From CAVTLG01 sp963735495 (lineage in GTDB: Bacteria; Chloroflexota; Ktedonobacteria; Ktedonobacterales; Ktedonobacteraceae), in NCBI GenBank assembly GCA_963735495.1, contig CAVTLG010000009.1, positions 868,001 to 932,000 on the forward strand: DNA of 64,000 nucleotides, given 5' to 3'. Shown here one piece after another: positions 1 through 8,603 of this stretch. The position numbers were made by a program, and so were the translations under genes. The stretch's first letter is position 1. Each line of letters opens with the position of its first letter. The notes beneath the pieces are model-generated. The model saw only the letters and a list, made by a program, of their open reading frames with translations. It did no database searches and was not told the origin of the DNA.

Positions 1-226
1 GCTTGGTCAGGATGTTGCCCACATGCGTTTTTACGGTCTCGTCGCTGACCGTCAGAGCAGTAGCAATTTCGTGGTTGGTGCGGCCAAGAGCGAGCTGACG
101 TAGCACCTCTTGCTCGCGTTCGGTCAGTTCAGCGCTGTGTCTGCCATTATGCAGCAGTTCTTGCATGACCGCACTCGCCACCGTGGGATCAAGCAGCGAT
201 TGGCCGCGTGCGGCTGCGCGAATAAT
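1..226 (-). pseudogene. LuxR-type response regulator, C-terminal fragment
   Basis: The minus strand encodes the output end of a NarL/LuxR response regulator: a linker (RAAARGQSLLDP), then the HTH with ELTEREQEVLRQLA and the recognition-helix segment VSDETVKTHV. The gene runs off the left edge. Its 5' part is missing: an in-frame TGA lies at 227-229, exactly where the receiver domain should continue, and the sequence beyond has no receiver in any frame. The first internal ATG is near 166. The HTH would normally bind promoter DNA after receiver phosphorylation. Without a receiver this is most likely a remnant created by a rearrangement at about 226. Confidence 0.75.
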
Positions 227-279
227 TCAAGCTACACTGAAACTCAGCCCTCCAATCCTGTTGCTGAAGTTCGCAGTCC

Positions 280-309
280 TTGACATGAAGCACTCTTCTA
301 TGGTTAGAT
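280..309 (+). promoter_or_regulatory. Candidate promoter for the T-box/proC transcript
   Basis: A perfect TTGACA (280-285) is followed after 18 bp by TTAGAT (304-309), a weak -10. Its position upstream of the leader RNA fits, but the -10 matches consensus at only three of six bases. Confidence 0.35.
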
Positions 310-364
310 AAGAAGACAACTTGAAGAGCAACATGCAGTGACAGGGCAGCAGTACGTCCTCCCG

Positions 365-597
365 TGCGCACAGAGAATGACTAGTAAACAGCTGAGATAG
401 CCAGCGTAACCTGGACCGAACCCATCCCTGAGCAATTGGTGAGAAACCAATCGGGCAACCTTTCCCGTTATCAGCAAGGTTATGAGAAGGCAATGCTCCT
501 TGCGTTCACAAAAGGGTGAGCCAGGGTCATTGTAAACGAAGGTGGTACCACGAAAGCTCGTTCTTTCGTCCTTTTGGGACGGAAGGGCGTTTTTTTA
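365..597 (+). promoter_or_regulatory. T-box riboswitch leader upstream of proC-rocD
   Basis: The segment 539-552 reads AAGGTGGTACCACG, the conserved T-box bulge and antiterminator element that pairs with the acceptor end of uncharged tRNA. It sits just 5' of a strong intrinsic terminator. About 170 nt upstream, AGAGAATGACTAGTAA (371-386) resembles the start of Stem I with its AGTA motif. The downstream genes convert ornithine to proline, so the expected ligand is uncharged tRNA-Pro with a CCN specifier. Several CC triplets are present and I could not fix the specifier loop by eye. The expected effect is transcription antitermination when proline is scarce. The 5' boundary is approximate. Confidence 0.8.
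559..596 (+). terminator. Intrinsic terminator of the T-box leader
   Basis: A 13-bp stem (559-571 with 577-589, including G-U pairs) closes a short loop and is followed by seven T residues (590-596). The upstream side can instead pair in the antiterminator with the T-box bulge, as in T-box attenuators. Confidence 0.85.
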
Positions 598-737
598 TGG
601 CTTTGGCGGGCATCTAGTGAAGATGCGGGAGCAAAGAGCAAAGCGCGCTCGTTCGTTCTTTGCTCTGCTGTAGACCCATGTATTTGATGTTGATGAGCAC
701 AGGCAGGGAAGCTGTCGTGCTGAAAGGAGAACCACAA

Positions 738-1730
738 GTGGGATTAACTCGGGAGCAACGCTTGTTTTTTCTAGGGGCAGGCTCGATAGGTGAAGCCATG
801 CTGAAAGGTATGGTGAGCGCTCAGTTACTGCCTCCGCAGCAGATCACGGTCTGCAATCGCGCGCACCCTGCCCGTTTGCAAGCACTGGAGAGACACTATG
901 GTGTGCATATCTGCCAGGATAAGCAGGCGGAGATTGCTCAGGCGGACATCTTGCTGCTTGCCGTCAAGCCGTTTGATCTCGTGGCGGCACTGCAAGAGAT
1001 TGCGCCCATGGTTTCTCCTCGTCAGTTGATCGTATCGGTAGTGGCGGGAGCCTCAACCCGGGTCATCGAGCAATGCCTATTGCAGTATCCTCATACGGAT
1101 CTAAAGAAAAAGGAAACGCCTGGCACGGCCCCCACGCGTTCTGATACGAGTCATTTTAGTGGAACGCTGCCGAAGAGGTCAAGTGGTTTTGCACCAGGCG
1201 CAGCCGTACCAGTGATCAGGGCCATGCCCAACACCTCAAGTTTTGTGCAGGCGTCGGCGACAGCCCTGTGTCGGGGACGTCAGGCCACAGCCGCGCACGT
1301 AGAGATAGCCAGCGACCTCTTCTCGGCGATTGGCACCTCTGAAGTAGTGGATGAAGCGCACATGGATGCCGTCACAGGTCTCTCTGGCACGGGTCCAGCC
1401 TACTTCTACTATGTGGCCGAGGCTCTACTGGAGGCTGGGCGAGCCTGTGGTCTTGCAGGAGAAACCTGTCGCGCACTGCTGGTACAAACCATGTACGGAG
1501 CAGCGAAAATGCTTCAGGAGACAGGCACCGAGCCAGCCGAACTGCGGCATCAAGTAACATCGCCCAATGGTACCACCATGGCGGCCATGGCCGTTTTAGA
1601 GCAGGGCGAGGCGCAGCAGCTCTTCTTGCAAGCGGTGCAGCGAGCGACTATGCGAGCGAGTGAGATGGGACAACAACTGGATGCATCTGTCTGCGTCACA
1701 GCGACACAAGAGCGTTCAGATAGTAAGTAG
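738..1730 (+). CDS. proC: Pyrroline-5-carboxylate reductase
   Basis: This enzyme reduces 1-pyrroline-5-carboxylate to L-proline with NAD(P)H in the cytoplasm. The N-terminus has the Rossmann motif FLGAGSIGEAML. The middle has VIRAMPNTSS. The C-terminal dimerisation domain has the family signature around DAVTGLSGTGPAYFYY and the VTSPNGTT segment. I chose the GTG at 738 because AAAGGAGA lies 8 nt upstream; the frame is open further upstream to 660 without a better site. The protein is about 330 residues, longer than the usual 265-280, because about 40 low-complexity residues (roughly 121-160, Lys/Ser/Thr/Pro-rich) are inserted before VIRAMPNT. The T-box leader lies directly upstream and rocD 18 bp downstream, so the two form an ornithine-to-proline operon. 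Confidence 0.93.
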   Translation: MGLTREQRLFFLGAGSIGEAMLKGMVSAQLLPPQQITVCNRAHPARLQALERHYGVHICQDKQAEIAQADILLLAVKPFDLVAALQEIAPMVSPRQLIVSVVAGASTRVIEQCLLQYPHTDLKKKETPGTAPTRSDTSHFSGTLPKRSSGFAPGAAVPVIRAMPNTSSFVQASATALCRGRQATAAHVEIASDLFSAIGTSEVVDEAHMDAVTGLSGTGPAYFYYVAEALLEAGRACGLAGETCRALLVQTMYGAAKMLQETGTEPAELRHQVTSPNGTTMAAMAVLEQGEAQQLFLQAVQRATMRASEMGQQLDASVCVTATQERSDSK

Positions 1731-1748
1731 TATGCAGGAGGGATAGTT

Positions 1749-2946
1749 ATGAATACGCAGGAATTATTATCTTTTGAAAAAGCACATGGGGCGCGCAACT
1801 ATACGCCGATTGATGTCATGCTAACACGAGGGGAGGGTGTCTGGGTCTATGATGGAGAGGGATGCAAATACCTGGATGGATTAAGTGCCTATTCCGCTCT
1901 CAACCAGGGTCATTGTCATCCACGCCTGGTTAAGGTGATGGTTGAGCAAGTGCAGCGCCTGACCCTGACATCGCGCGCCTTCCACAATGATCAGTATCCA
2001 CTGCTCTTACAACGCTTGTCGCAACTGACAGGCTATGACGCGGCTCTCCCCATGAATTCCGGCGTAGAGGCTGTCGAAACTGCTTTGAAGCTGGCCCGCA
2101 AGTGGGCCTATACCGTCAAAGGTGTACCTCTCAACCAGGCAGAAATTATTGTAGCGGAGCACAATTTCCATGGCCGGACAATTACGGCGCTTTCTTGCTC
2201 GACCGAAAATCTGTATCGTGAGTATTTTGGTCCCTACACGCCAGGCTTTGTGAGTGTTCCCTATGGCGACAGTTCGAGCGCTAGCTGCCGCAATCACGCC
2301 AAACACGGCGGCCATTTTGTTGGAGCCGCTGCAAGGAGAAGCGGGCGTTATTGTGCCGCCTGCCGGGTACCTGCAAGCCGTAAGGATGCTGTGCGATCAA
2401 GCGCATATGCTGCTGTTGATGGATGAGATCCAGACGGGACTAGGGCGCACCGGGAAGTTGTTTGCCTATGAGTATGAAGCGCTACGGCCAGATGTTGTGA
2501 TCATTGGCAAGGCGCTCAGTGGTGGAATGTATCCAGTCAGTGCCGTGCTGGCTGATCGCGCGCTGATGGATATCTTTCAACCTGGTGAGCATGGTTCAAC
2601 CTTTGGTGGCAATCCTCTGGCTTCAGCGGTCGCGGTCGAGGCACTCAATGTGCTCGTTGACGAGGGCTTGATCGAGAATGCTGCTCGCATGGGCGAGTAT
2701 GCGCTGCAACGGCTGGGTGCACTCAGCAGTCCCTATATCCAGTCAGTGCGCGGTAAAGGCTTGCTGATTGGCATTGAACTACAACCTGCAGCTGGTGGTG
2801 CGCGCCGCTTCTGTGAGGCGCTCAAAGAACGGGGTATGTTGTGCAAAGAGACGCATGAAACCGTGATTTGTTTTGCACCTCCGTTGATTATTGATCGTGA
2901 GACCATGGAATGGGCGCTTACACAACTGGAGAGTGTGCTGGCATAG
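1749..2946 (+). pseudogene. rocD: Ornithine aminotransferase with a +1 frameshift
   Basis: This PLP enzyme converts ornithine and 2-oxoglutarate to glutamate-5-semialdehyde, which cyclises to the ProC substrate. Frame one (from ATG 1749) gives the first 174 residues: YLDGLSAYSALNQGHCHP, the PLP-phosphate segment MNSGVEAVETALK, and HNFHGRTI. The reading then moves to a second frame that carries EPLQGEAGV, the Asp of LLMDEIQTGLGRTG, the Schiff-base Lys in IIGKALSGG, and GSTFGGNPLA, ending at 2946. Removing one base at 2271 restores a full-length family member of about 398 residues. All catalytic residues survive, so this is either a recent inactivation or a sequence error. It shares the T-box leader with proC. 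Confidence 0.88.
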
Positions 2947-3234
2947 GTAATATCCTTTGTAGAAACTCTTCCGGTGGTATGTGCGCCTGTGTAGAGCCGA
3001 GCGTTGTGTCTGGCCCCAAATTGGGGCCTATATATGACTAGTCACGAAGACTCAAATCTAACAGTGGTAAGAACAAGCCTGGAGAGCCAGACGAGGCTTA
3101 TCTAAACCACCGAAGGACTTAAGGCAGCATGTACTCATGGTATTGATCCAGATGAGCCATATAAGGATAAAAAACTGAATACTACTCAATCAGCTTCTCA
3201 AGCTATATAAGAGGTATCCTCTTGCATACGAAAC

Positions 3235-3492
3235 TCATGTTTGGCCCTCTGCTACTTTGGATTCACGCTGTGAGAGTTGCTCCTTCAAGGAGCGACTGAC
3301 GAGAAACTGAATCACGTGTTCCAACGGTTCCTGAATACCAAACTCTTGTTGGAGACTCTGGATTAGTTGCGCGACATCATTCAGCGTCGCATCGTTGTGC
3401 AACAACGTTTGTACTTGTTGTAAGACTCCGATATGTCGACTGATGGTATTCTCATATCTGGGGGTCACTGAATAACTCTGCCCTTGATACAT
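3235..3492 (-). CDS. Small hypothetical protein
   Basis: An 85-residue soluble protein I do not recognise. It is Gln-rich and looks helical (ISRHIGVLQQVQTLLHND, then DVAQLIQSLQQEFG), with no signal peptide or membrane segment. AAAGGG lies about 11 nt before the ATG, an acceptable ribosome site. It stands alone between rocD and the PucR-type regulator and is transcribed opposite to both. Confidence 0.5.
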   Translation of the reverse strand: MYQGQSYSVTPRYENTISRHIGVLQQVQTLLHNDATLNDVAQLIQSLQQEFGIQEPLEHVIQFLVSRSLKEQLSQRESKVAEGQT

Positions 3493-3590
3493 CTTACTTT
3501 TTACCCTTTCTACATATATTGCCTGTGAATTTACAATCTGCTCTCAAAAGATCTGGGATCAGATGGATTCACATTCTCATCCTACCGATA

Positions 3591-3620
3591 TTGTAAAGGA
3601 ATTGGGGGAGAGAGTATAAT
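3591..3620 (+). promoter_or_regulatory. Promoter of the PucR-type regulator
   Basis: TTGTAA (3591-3596), an 18-bp spacer, then a perfect TATAAT (3615-3620). It lies 75 bp before the start codon at 3695. Confidence 0.6.
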
Positions 3621-3694
3621 GGTGCCACAAACAAATCAAAGCTAAATTACAAGGAGATTTTTGTTCTCTACAACAACACAGAGGCTGTGTACTT

Positions 3695-5806
3695 ATGGAA
3701 AAGCAGAATCACATTCCTGAGGGGAATGTTCTCCACTCACTGCAAATTGCTGCATTCTATCCACAACAACGAAGTGAGCTGATCGGGCGTGCGTTGCAAG
3801 AACTTCTCGCTGGTATTCCAGCGGTGGGAACTGCCTTGATCTGGCCTTGCCAGAACAGAAACGTTCCCTGGAAAATTTACTATGCCGGAGTCCATCATGA
3901 GATGATACGGCCCTGGCTCAAGGCTCGTCTTCATGGCTCGTTGGATGCTACTCTCAGCGTTCTCCAACAGGATTTGCACAAGCTCTCGGATATGCCTTTC
4001 TCTCATCTTATCTGCCTGCAACCGGCCTCCAACTTTCCTGCCGGTATATGGATCATCTGGACGCCCAGTGCGTCTCTGCCAAACTTTGTCAGCAACGATC
4101 AGGCAGAGGTTCGCCTGATGTTGGAAGCGCTGATTGAAGTGGAAAGCGTCGAGGAACACTTTTTTTCCAGTGTTTCCCCTCTGTCTGATCAGGCGTTGAT
4201 CGAGGCATTGGCACAAGGCGATAGCCATGCGTTGTTAGCATTCCTCAGCCTGGCGCGCCTCGTTGGGAAAGCTGAGATGACTGCCTGGGGGCAAGTCTAT
4301 CAAGATGTGATTGAGACCAGCGATCATGTTGGAGCGAAAAGGAGCGGGTTTGGGTTTGTACTTCCGCAAGGACATGGCATAGCGGGCCATATGGTTACTC
4401 ATAGTATCCCTCGTCTGGTCATCAAGGATTATCTCAACTCTCGCTATCGCGATCCTAGTATCTCCGAGGTTGTGGATAGTGAGCTCGTTCGTTCGGTGGT
4501 TGCCCTGCCTGTTCGCTCCCGCAGGGAACACGAGCAGAGCGAGCAGGTTGCAGGAGTTCTCTATGCCGTACGCAGAACGGTCATGCCTTTTACGTTGGCT
4601 GAACGTCTGCTTATGCAACGCTCAACCTCTTTACTGGAGCCATTGTGCCCGCTTGCTCGTCCATTCTCCATCCTCTCGCCTGGCTTACCAGTGGTTTCCG
4701 ACCGGAGAGTGGCCTGGTATGCACTCATCGCGCGTACTCAACGCCTTGAGGATCTTGAGTTATGGATCAGTCAGTTCATTAAAGGGACCATGATCGTGAC
4801 CGATAGCGAAGGGCATCCCTATCTTTCTGCTCGCGGCGAACAGCTTGAACGCCTGCGAGTCGCCTTCGAGCAGTCCATGGACGGGGTGCAGGTCATTTCA
4901 CTGAATGCTTCTGATACGCCTTTGCCAGCTCAGGTCTACCTTCGCAGCACTATTGCCTTGCCACCTCCTGGATGGCCCGATTTCTTTGTCGATCTGGTCA
5001 TGGGCTGTAACCTGGTTATCGGGCAAATGGAACAGGCGCACGATGACCTGGCTCACCAACGGGAGCAATGGCTCCAGGCGCTGTTGCAGAGACAATCGCT
5101 CTCGCAGATCTGTCAAGACGGCTACCGCCTGGGCTTGCCCATAGAGAATGGTCAGCTTTGGGCGATTGCCTGGCCCTCTGAAAAGCTGCTCCCCAGGTCA
5201 GCAACACGCCAGCGCATGCTGGCAGAAACCATCGTGCTGGATCACGTGAAATGCCCGCTGCTCTTTTTGGGAGATGATATCGGTATCGTTTTACTGGATG
5301 CCTACGCAGAGGAGCAGCCATCCAGGCTCCGAGATGCCCTGCTTACCCAATTTGCGCCTCATCCGCTCTGGATGGTGTATGGGGCACGTTATCACGCGCT
5401 TCAGGACCTGAAAATGCTGCTGAGGCAGAGCATCTCCCTGGCCCAGAACGCTCGGCGCAATGCCAAGGGCCACTACCTGCTCGATATCCAGGCTCCCGGG
5501 TTGGAGAGCCTGTTAGCCAATCCCAGGTTTGATAAAGACCTGCGCGCCTTTGCGACCAGATTGCTCGCGCCATTGTTGGAATATGATAGCGGTAAAAGAA
5601 GCGACCTCACTCTCACCTTCGTGCTGGCCCAGACGCTCGGTTCGGTACAAGCCGTTGCCGACGAACTCGATGTTCATGTGAACACCATTCGTTACCGTCT
5701 CCATAAAGCGGAGGATCTCCTGGGCGCAGAGCAAGCATCTCCCCAGGAGCGCATTGCCTGGGGATTAGCCTCCAGTATCTGGATGAGTTTTCACCCACTC
5801 GAGTAG
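3695..5806 (+). CDS. PucR/CdaR-type transcriptional regulator with GAF-like sensor
   Basis: A 703-residue cytoplasmic regulator. The C-terminus carries the PucR-family HTH (ADELDVHVNTIRYRLHKAEDLL, about residues 650-675), which recognises DNA in regulators of purine, sugar-acid and similar metabolism. The region around residues 195-310 looks like a GAF domain, with GHGIAGHMV and SVVALPVRSR leading to VAGVLYAVRR. The part between is poorly conserved and contains a GGDEF-like CdaR fold typical of the family. No membrane segment is visible. AGAGG is 10 nt before the ATG. It is monocistronic with its own promoter, and the ligand cannot be predicted from its neighbours. Confidence 0.82.
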   Translation: MEKQNHIPEGNVLHSLQIAAFYPQQRSELIGRALQELLAGIPAVGTALIWPCQNRNVPWKIYYAGVHHEMIRPWLKARLHGSLDATLSVLQQDLHKLSDMPFSHLICLQPASNFPAGIWIIWTPSASLPNFVSNDQAEVRLMLEALIEVESVEEHFFSSVSPLSDQALIEALAQGDSHALLAFLSLARLVGKAEMTAWGQVYQDVIETSDHVGAKRSGFGFVLPQGHGIAGHMVTHSIPRLVIKDYLNSRYRDPSISEVVDSELVRSVVALPVRSRREHEQSEQVAGVLYAVRRTVMPFTLAERLLMQRSTSLLEPLCPLARPFSILSPGLPVVSDRRVAWYALIARTQRLEDLELWISQFIKGTMIVTDSEGHPYLSARGEQLERLRVAFEQSMDGVQVISLNASDTPLPAQVYLRSTIALPPPGWPDFFVDLVMGCNLVIGQMEQAHDDLAHQREQWLQALLQRQSLSQICQDGYRLGLPIENGQLWAIAWPSEKLLPRSATRQRMLAETIVLDHVKCPLLFLGDDIGIVLLDAYAEEQPSRLRDALLTQFAPHPLWMVYGARYHALQDLKMLLRQSISLAQNARRNAKGHYLLDIQAPGLESLLANPRFDKDLRAFATRLLAPLLEYDSGKRSDLTLTFVLAQTLGSVQAVADELDVHVNTIRYRLHKAEDLLGAEQASPQERIAWGLASSIWMSFHPLE

Positions 5807-6122
5807 ACGACGCTCTCCGACTCCTTTATCGTTCATCTTTCCTCATGGGTATGTCTCTCATGACGCAACTCCTTAGTGAGACGGATCTTGCTCATCGATG
5901 GGACGCACCTGAAATGTTGGTGAGTTCACCCAGGCTGATCTGCGGCTTCTGTAACCGGCCAAAGATCAAGCCTTGTGCAAATCGGTTCTCAAAAAGAGGA
6001 ACCTTGAGACGAACCCTTTCATCGCCGCATAGAGAAAAATAAAATGCTATATTTTCAGACGCTAGCTGTGTTATACTTGGGGCATGCCAGTTCTTCCTTT
6101 GAATAACGCGAGGAGACCCCCG
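5807..6122 (+). other. Intergenic, no gene supported
   Basis: This stretch separates the PucR-type gene from a small gene at 6123. A 65-codon open frame at 5845-6042 has no ribosome site or recognisable composition. TATACT at 6072-6077 could be the -10 of the small gene, but no good -35 precedes it. Confidence 0.4.
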
Positions 6123-6446
6123 ATGGAGCAAAAGAAAGCGCGTGCTCATTACGATGATTTTGCCGAGCAATTTACTGAGCTCATGTATGAGCATTGGTCA
6201 GATATCCTGCTCATTATTAATCGTCATTCTCCTCGTGTGGCGGCACTCTTGCGTGTGGCGACTCCGGCGGGTCTCAAGCGCGTCCATGGCGTATGGCGTA
6301 TTCAGATTATGGTCAAGCGTATTGTGCAGCGGGATAAATTATCCCAACCGCGCGATAACGAAATTGTGGCGCAGGCCATTCGCCTATTTTACCATCAAAA
6401 TGCTGGCTTTACCTTGCCTCGCGTTGTTGTCGATTTTGAATTTTAA
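6123..6446 (+). CDS. Small protein resembling the DNA polymerase III gamma/tau C-terminus
   Basis: A 107-residue soluble protein. The pattern W(S)DILLIINRHSPRVAALLRVATPAGL, followed by a strand (WRIQIM) and a helix (EIVAQAIRLFY), resembles the conserved C-terminal domain of the bacterial clamp-loader subunit DnaX, where W..IL..I...S..V.ALL recurs. Here the domain stands alone without an AAA+ module. The similarity is by pattern only and the function is unknown. The start is set by GAGGAGA, 6 nt before ATG 6123, rather than the upstream ATG at 6084. It converges on the CAP lipoprotein gene with 2 bp between the stops. Confidence 0.6.
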   Translation: MEQKKARAHYDDFAEQFTELMYEHWSDILLIINRHSPRVAALLRVATPAGLKRVHGVWRIQIMVKRIVQRDKLSQPRDNEIVAQAIRLFYHQNAGFTLPRVVVDFEF

Positions 6447-6448
6447 CC

Positions 6449-7165
6449 TCAGCCGACAAAATCTTCAGTGAACCAGATATAGCCAGTGGGATCGACGTAG
6501 AGTCCGACGCCAACCAGACGCAGTGTGGTACTGAGTAGATGTATACGGTGAAAGCCCGTTGCTGGTTCGTTGACCATGCTCTCCTGAATAGTGTCCACTC
6601 CTGCCCACGCGGTTGGATAAGGACCTGCATAAGCAATGTTCTCTCCACAGTATTGATAGCTGGCGAAGCCCTCGTTCGCGATGCGCTGGCACTGGGAAAT
6701 ACCATCCGGGCAGGTGTGGCTAAAGCCGCAGTGATACATGTTCCAACTGTGGAGGCGTGCACCTCCTGAGAGCGTAGCATTCCAGCTATAGGCATACAGT
6801 CCTCGCGCAGCACGATCACTGTTGATCAAGGCAAAGAGCTGTTGTGTGAGTTGGATCTCTTCGGCTGTGAGTGCTGGAGGTGAACCATAAGGCGCGTCGC
6901 CGATGCCAGTGTTAGGGATGCTAATGGTGCTCGATTGGAGCAGCGCATGTGGCGTTGCGGTTGGCCGAGGCGTGGGAGATGAAGCTGGCGGGCCTTTTAT
7001 GGCCATCTGCAACGGCTGGACGGGTCTCGGGGCTATATTCAGGGTATTGCTCTGTGTATAGTCTGGCCGCGATGCTGGTTGACTCTGCTGCGGCTGCGCT
7101 CCGCAGGCACTGATCAGGATCATACAGCCCAAGAGTACCAGCAACCATAGGTGCTTATTCAACAC
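6449..7165 (-). CDS. CAP/SCP-domain lipoprotein
   Basis: A secreted lipoprotein of 238 residues. The N-terminus is a lipoprotein signal peptide (LLVLLGCMILISACG) with the lipobox Cys near residue 21, so it should be anchored to the outer face of the membrane. A Pro/Ser/Thr-rich linker (residues 25-80) leads to a CAP domain: the LINSDRAARGL helix, a His in LHSWNMYHCGFSH, GENIAYAG, and the HRIHLLSTTLRLVGVGLY C-terminal motif. Several Cys suggest disulphides. Bacterial CAP proteins are often secreted with unknown activity. The start is a GTG with GGAGGG 10 nt upstream. Confidence 0.87.
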   Translation of the reverse strand: MLNKHLWLLVLLGCMILISACGAQPQQSQPASRPDYTQSNTLNIAPRPVQPLQMAIKGPPASSPTPRPTATPHALLQSSTISIPNTGIGDAPYGSPPALTAEEIQLTQQLFALINSDRAARGLYAYSWNATLSGGARLHSWNMYHCGFSHTCPDGISQCQRIANEGFASYQYCGENIAYAGPYPTAWAGVDTIQESMVNEPATGFHRIHLLSTTLRLVGVGLYVDPTGYIWFTEDFVG

Positions 7166-7339
7166 GCTTGCTACTCCCTCCTACTGCCTGTGTGACATCC
7201 TCTTAGGAGAGAGTACCATCTTTTTATTTATATAGAGCTATTTAGCTGTAATTTAGTACTTTTGGGATACCATAGCTACCCGATCTTAATCAGGCTGTGT
7301 CAGCATATATAACTATCAATCTTCCTGACCGTTTCTCAA

Positions 7340-8275
7340 TTAGAAGCGGCAGGTGAGCACAATCGCGCTCATATCATCTGGTTTGGGACGAATAGTCTTG
7401 CTACGATCATCGTGTGAGCGTTGTAAGGAACGTTCTACCAGGAGACGTGCGGCTGATGTGCGCGGGCTATTTCTGAGAATGTCTTCGATTTCTTCGTCGG
7501 TGAGATTGTCATGGATGCCATCGGTGCAGAGCAGAATACGGTCGCCGGGACGGATAGCCGTTTCGTCGATATGGATGGTCGGTGGAATCGACGCTCCCAG
7601 TGCCTGAGTGATGCCGCCGCGTAGCCGGAAATAGCTATATTCGACATCGGATAACTCGTCGGTGCTCATGGCCTGATCGATATGCAAGGCATGGAACTCA
7701 TCGAGAATATTGTTCTCTACCAGCTTTGCCAGCAAGCCATCGTCGCTGGTGAGGCGCTGCATGCGCTCCTGACCACGTAGCAGATAGATACGACTGTCCC
7801 CTACATGGGCATAGACCATCGTATACTCGCGCGTCTCGGGATTGCGGCAAAAGGTGGCGATAGCTGCTGTGGTTGCCAGATCATCGGTCCCGGCGCGTTG
7901 TGCTCCTTCTGTGCGTACCAGATCATCGGACTCAAGTATGAGTTTTTCCAGGATGGCGCAGAGGTCTCGCTTGTCGCAGTCCTCTAGCATAGTATAGACT
8001 TTGCGTTTTCTCTGATGCAGCTTGAGGATGCGTTTCCAGCCAGCCAGTGCAGCGCGAGCCGCTGTTTGGGAGGCAATTTCCCCTGCTGCACTGCCTCCCA
8101 CACCATCAAAGACGGCGACCAGACCGCTCATCTCATCGGCAAGGATATAGTCCTCGTTGCGCGTAGGATGACGTTCATTGGCGAGGCTACGCTGTGAGAA
8201 GGTGAAGGGGGATTGCCTGTGGGCATGATGCGGAAGTGCAGTTTGTGTTTGTTGTCTCATTTTTTGTTGCGGCAT
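7340..8275 (-). CDS. PP2C-family (PPM) serine/threonine phosphatase
   Basis: A cytoplasmic Mn/Mg-dependent phosphatase that probably reverses phosphorylation by Hanks-type kinases, which occur elsewhere in the window. Visible PPM motifs: RNEDYIL, then VAVFDGVGGSAAGE with the metal-binding Asp, AHVGDSRIYLLRG, GGITQALG, RILLCTDGIHDNLTDEEI, and a final DDMSAIV. The frame is open to 8395, but neither upstream candidate (GTG 8395, ATG 8347) has a good ribosome site. The start at 8275 is a choice, not a certainty. No membrane segment is seen. Confidence 0.87.
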   Translation of the reverse strand: MPQQKMRQQTQTALPHHAHRQSPFTFSQRSLANERHPTRNEDYILADEMSGLVAVFDGVGGSAAGEIASQTAARAALAGWKRILKLHQRKRKVYTMLEDCDKRDLCAILEKLILESDDLVRTEGAQRAGTDDLATTAAIATFCRNPETREYTMVYAHVGDSRIYLLRGQERMQRLTSDDGLLAKLVENNILDEFHALHIDQAMSTDELSDVEYSYFRLRGGITQALGASIPPTIHIDETAIRPGDRILLCTDGIHDNLTDEEIEDILRNSPRTSAARLLVERSLQRSHDDRSKTIRPKPDDMSAIVLTCRF

Positions 8276-8311
8276 CTGCGTTAAGAGCAGCCTTTCACGA
8301 GGTTTCACTAG

Positions 8312-8384
8312 AGAATTGGTCCCAAAATGTATTTCTGAATAATTCATACTTATACCATACGGATAGAACAGACCAGAATTGGTC
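8312..8384 (-). repeat. Direct repeat upstream of the PP2C gene
   Basis: AGAATTGGTC occurs at 8312-8321 and again at 8375-8384. On the minus strand the distal copy overlaps TTGACC, a possible -35. It may be a regulator-binding pair, but there is no further support. Confidence 0.3.
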
Positions 8385-8603
8385 AAGACATACACGTAAC
8401 ATGTTGTTGACTACTAAATGCTTTTGTTGATACACACCCTGACGTTTCCTCAGCTGCTCTGGCAAAGACGTCACTGATCAGCGCAACGAGTGCAACCCTG
8501 ACTGAGTTTGAGAACATAAACTATTGAATGCAAGTATAGCAGATTGCAGGATGAAAAGAAAAGAGTTCCGACGCTTTCTCGCTCAAAAACTCGTCTATAC
8601 TGC

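Noticed and set aside
2261..2280. Programmed frameshifting in rocD
   Set aside because: No slippery heptamer or downstream structure is visible.
2254..2946. A separate second aminotransferase gene
   Set aside because: It is the continuation of rocD after one extra base; its ATG has no ribosome site and lies inside the family fold.
5845..6042. Small gene of 65 codons after the PucR-type gene
   Set aside because: No ribosome site and composition unlike a protein.
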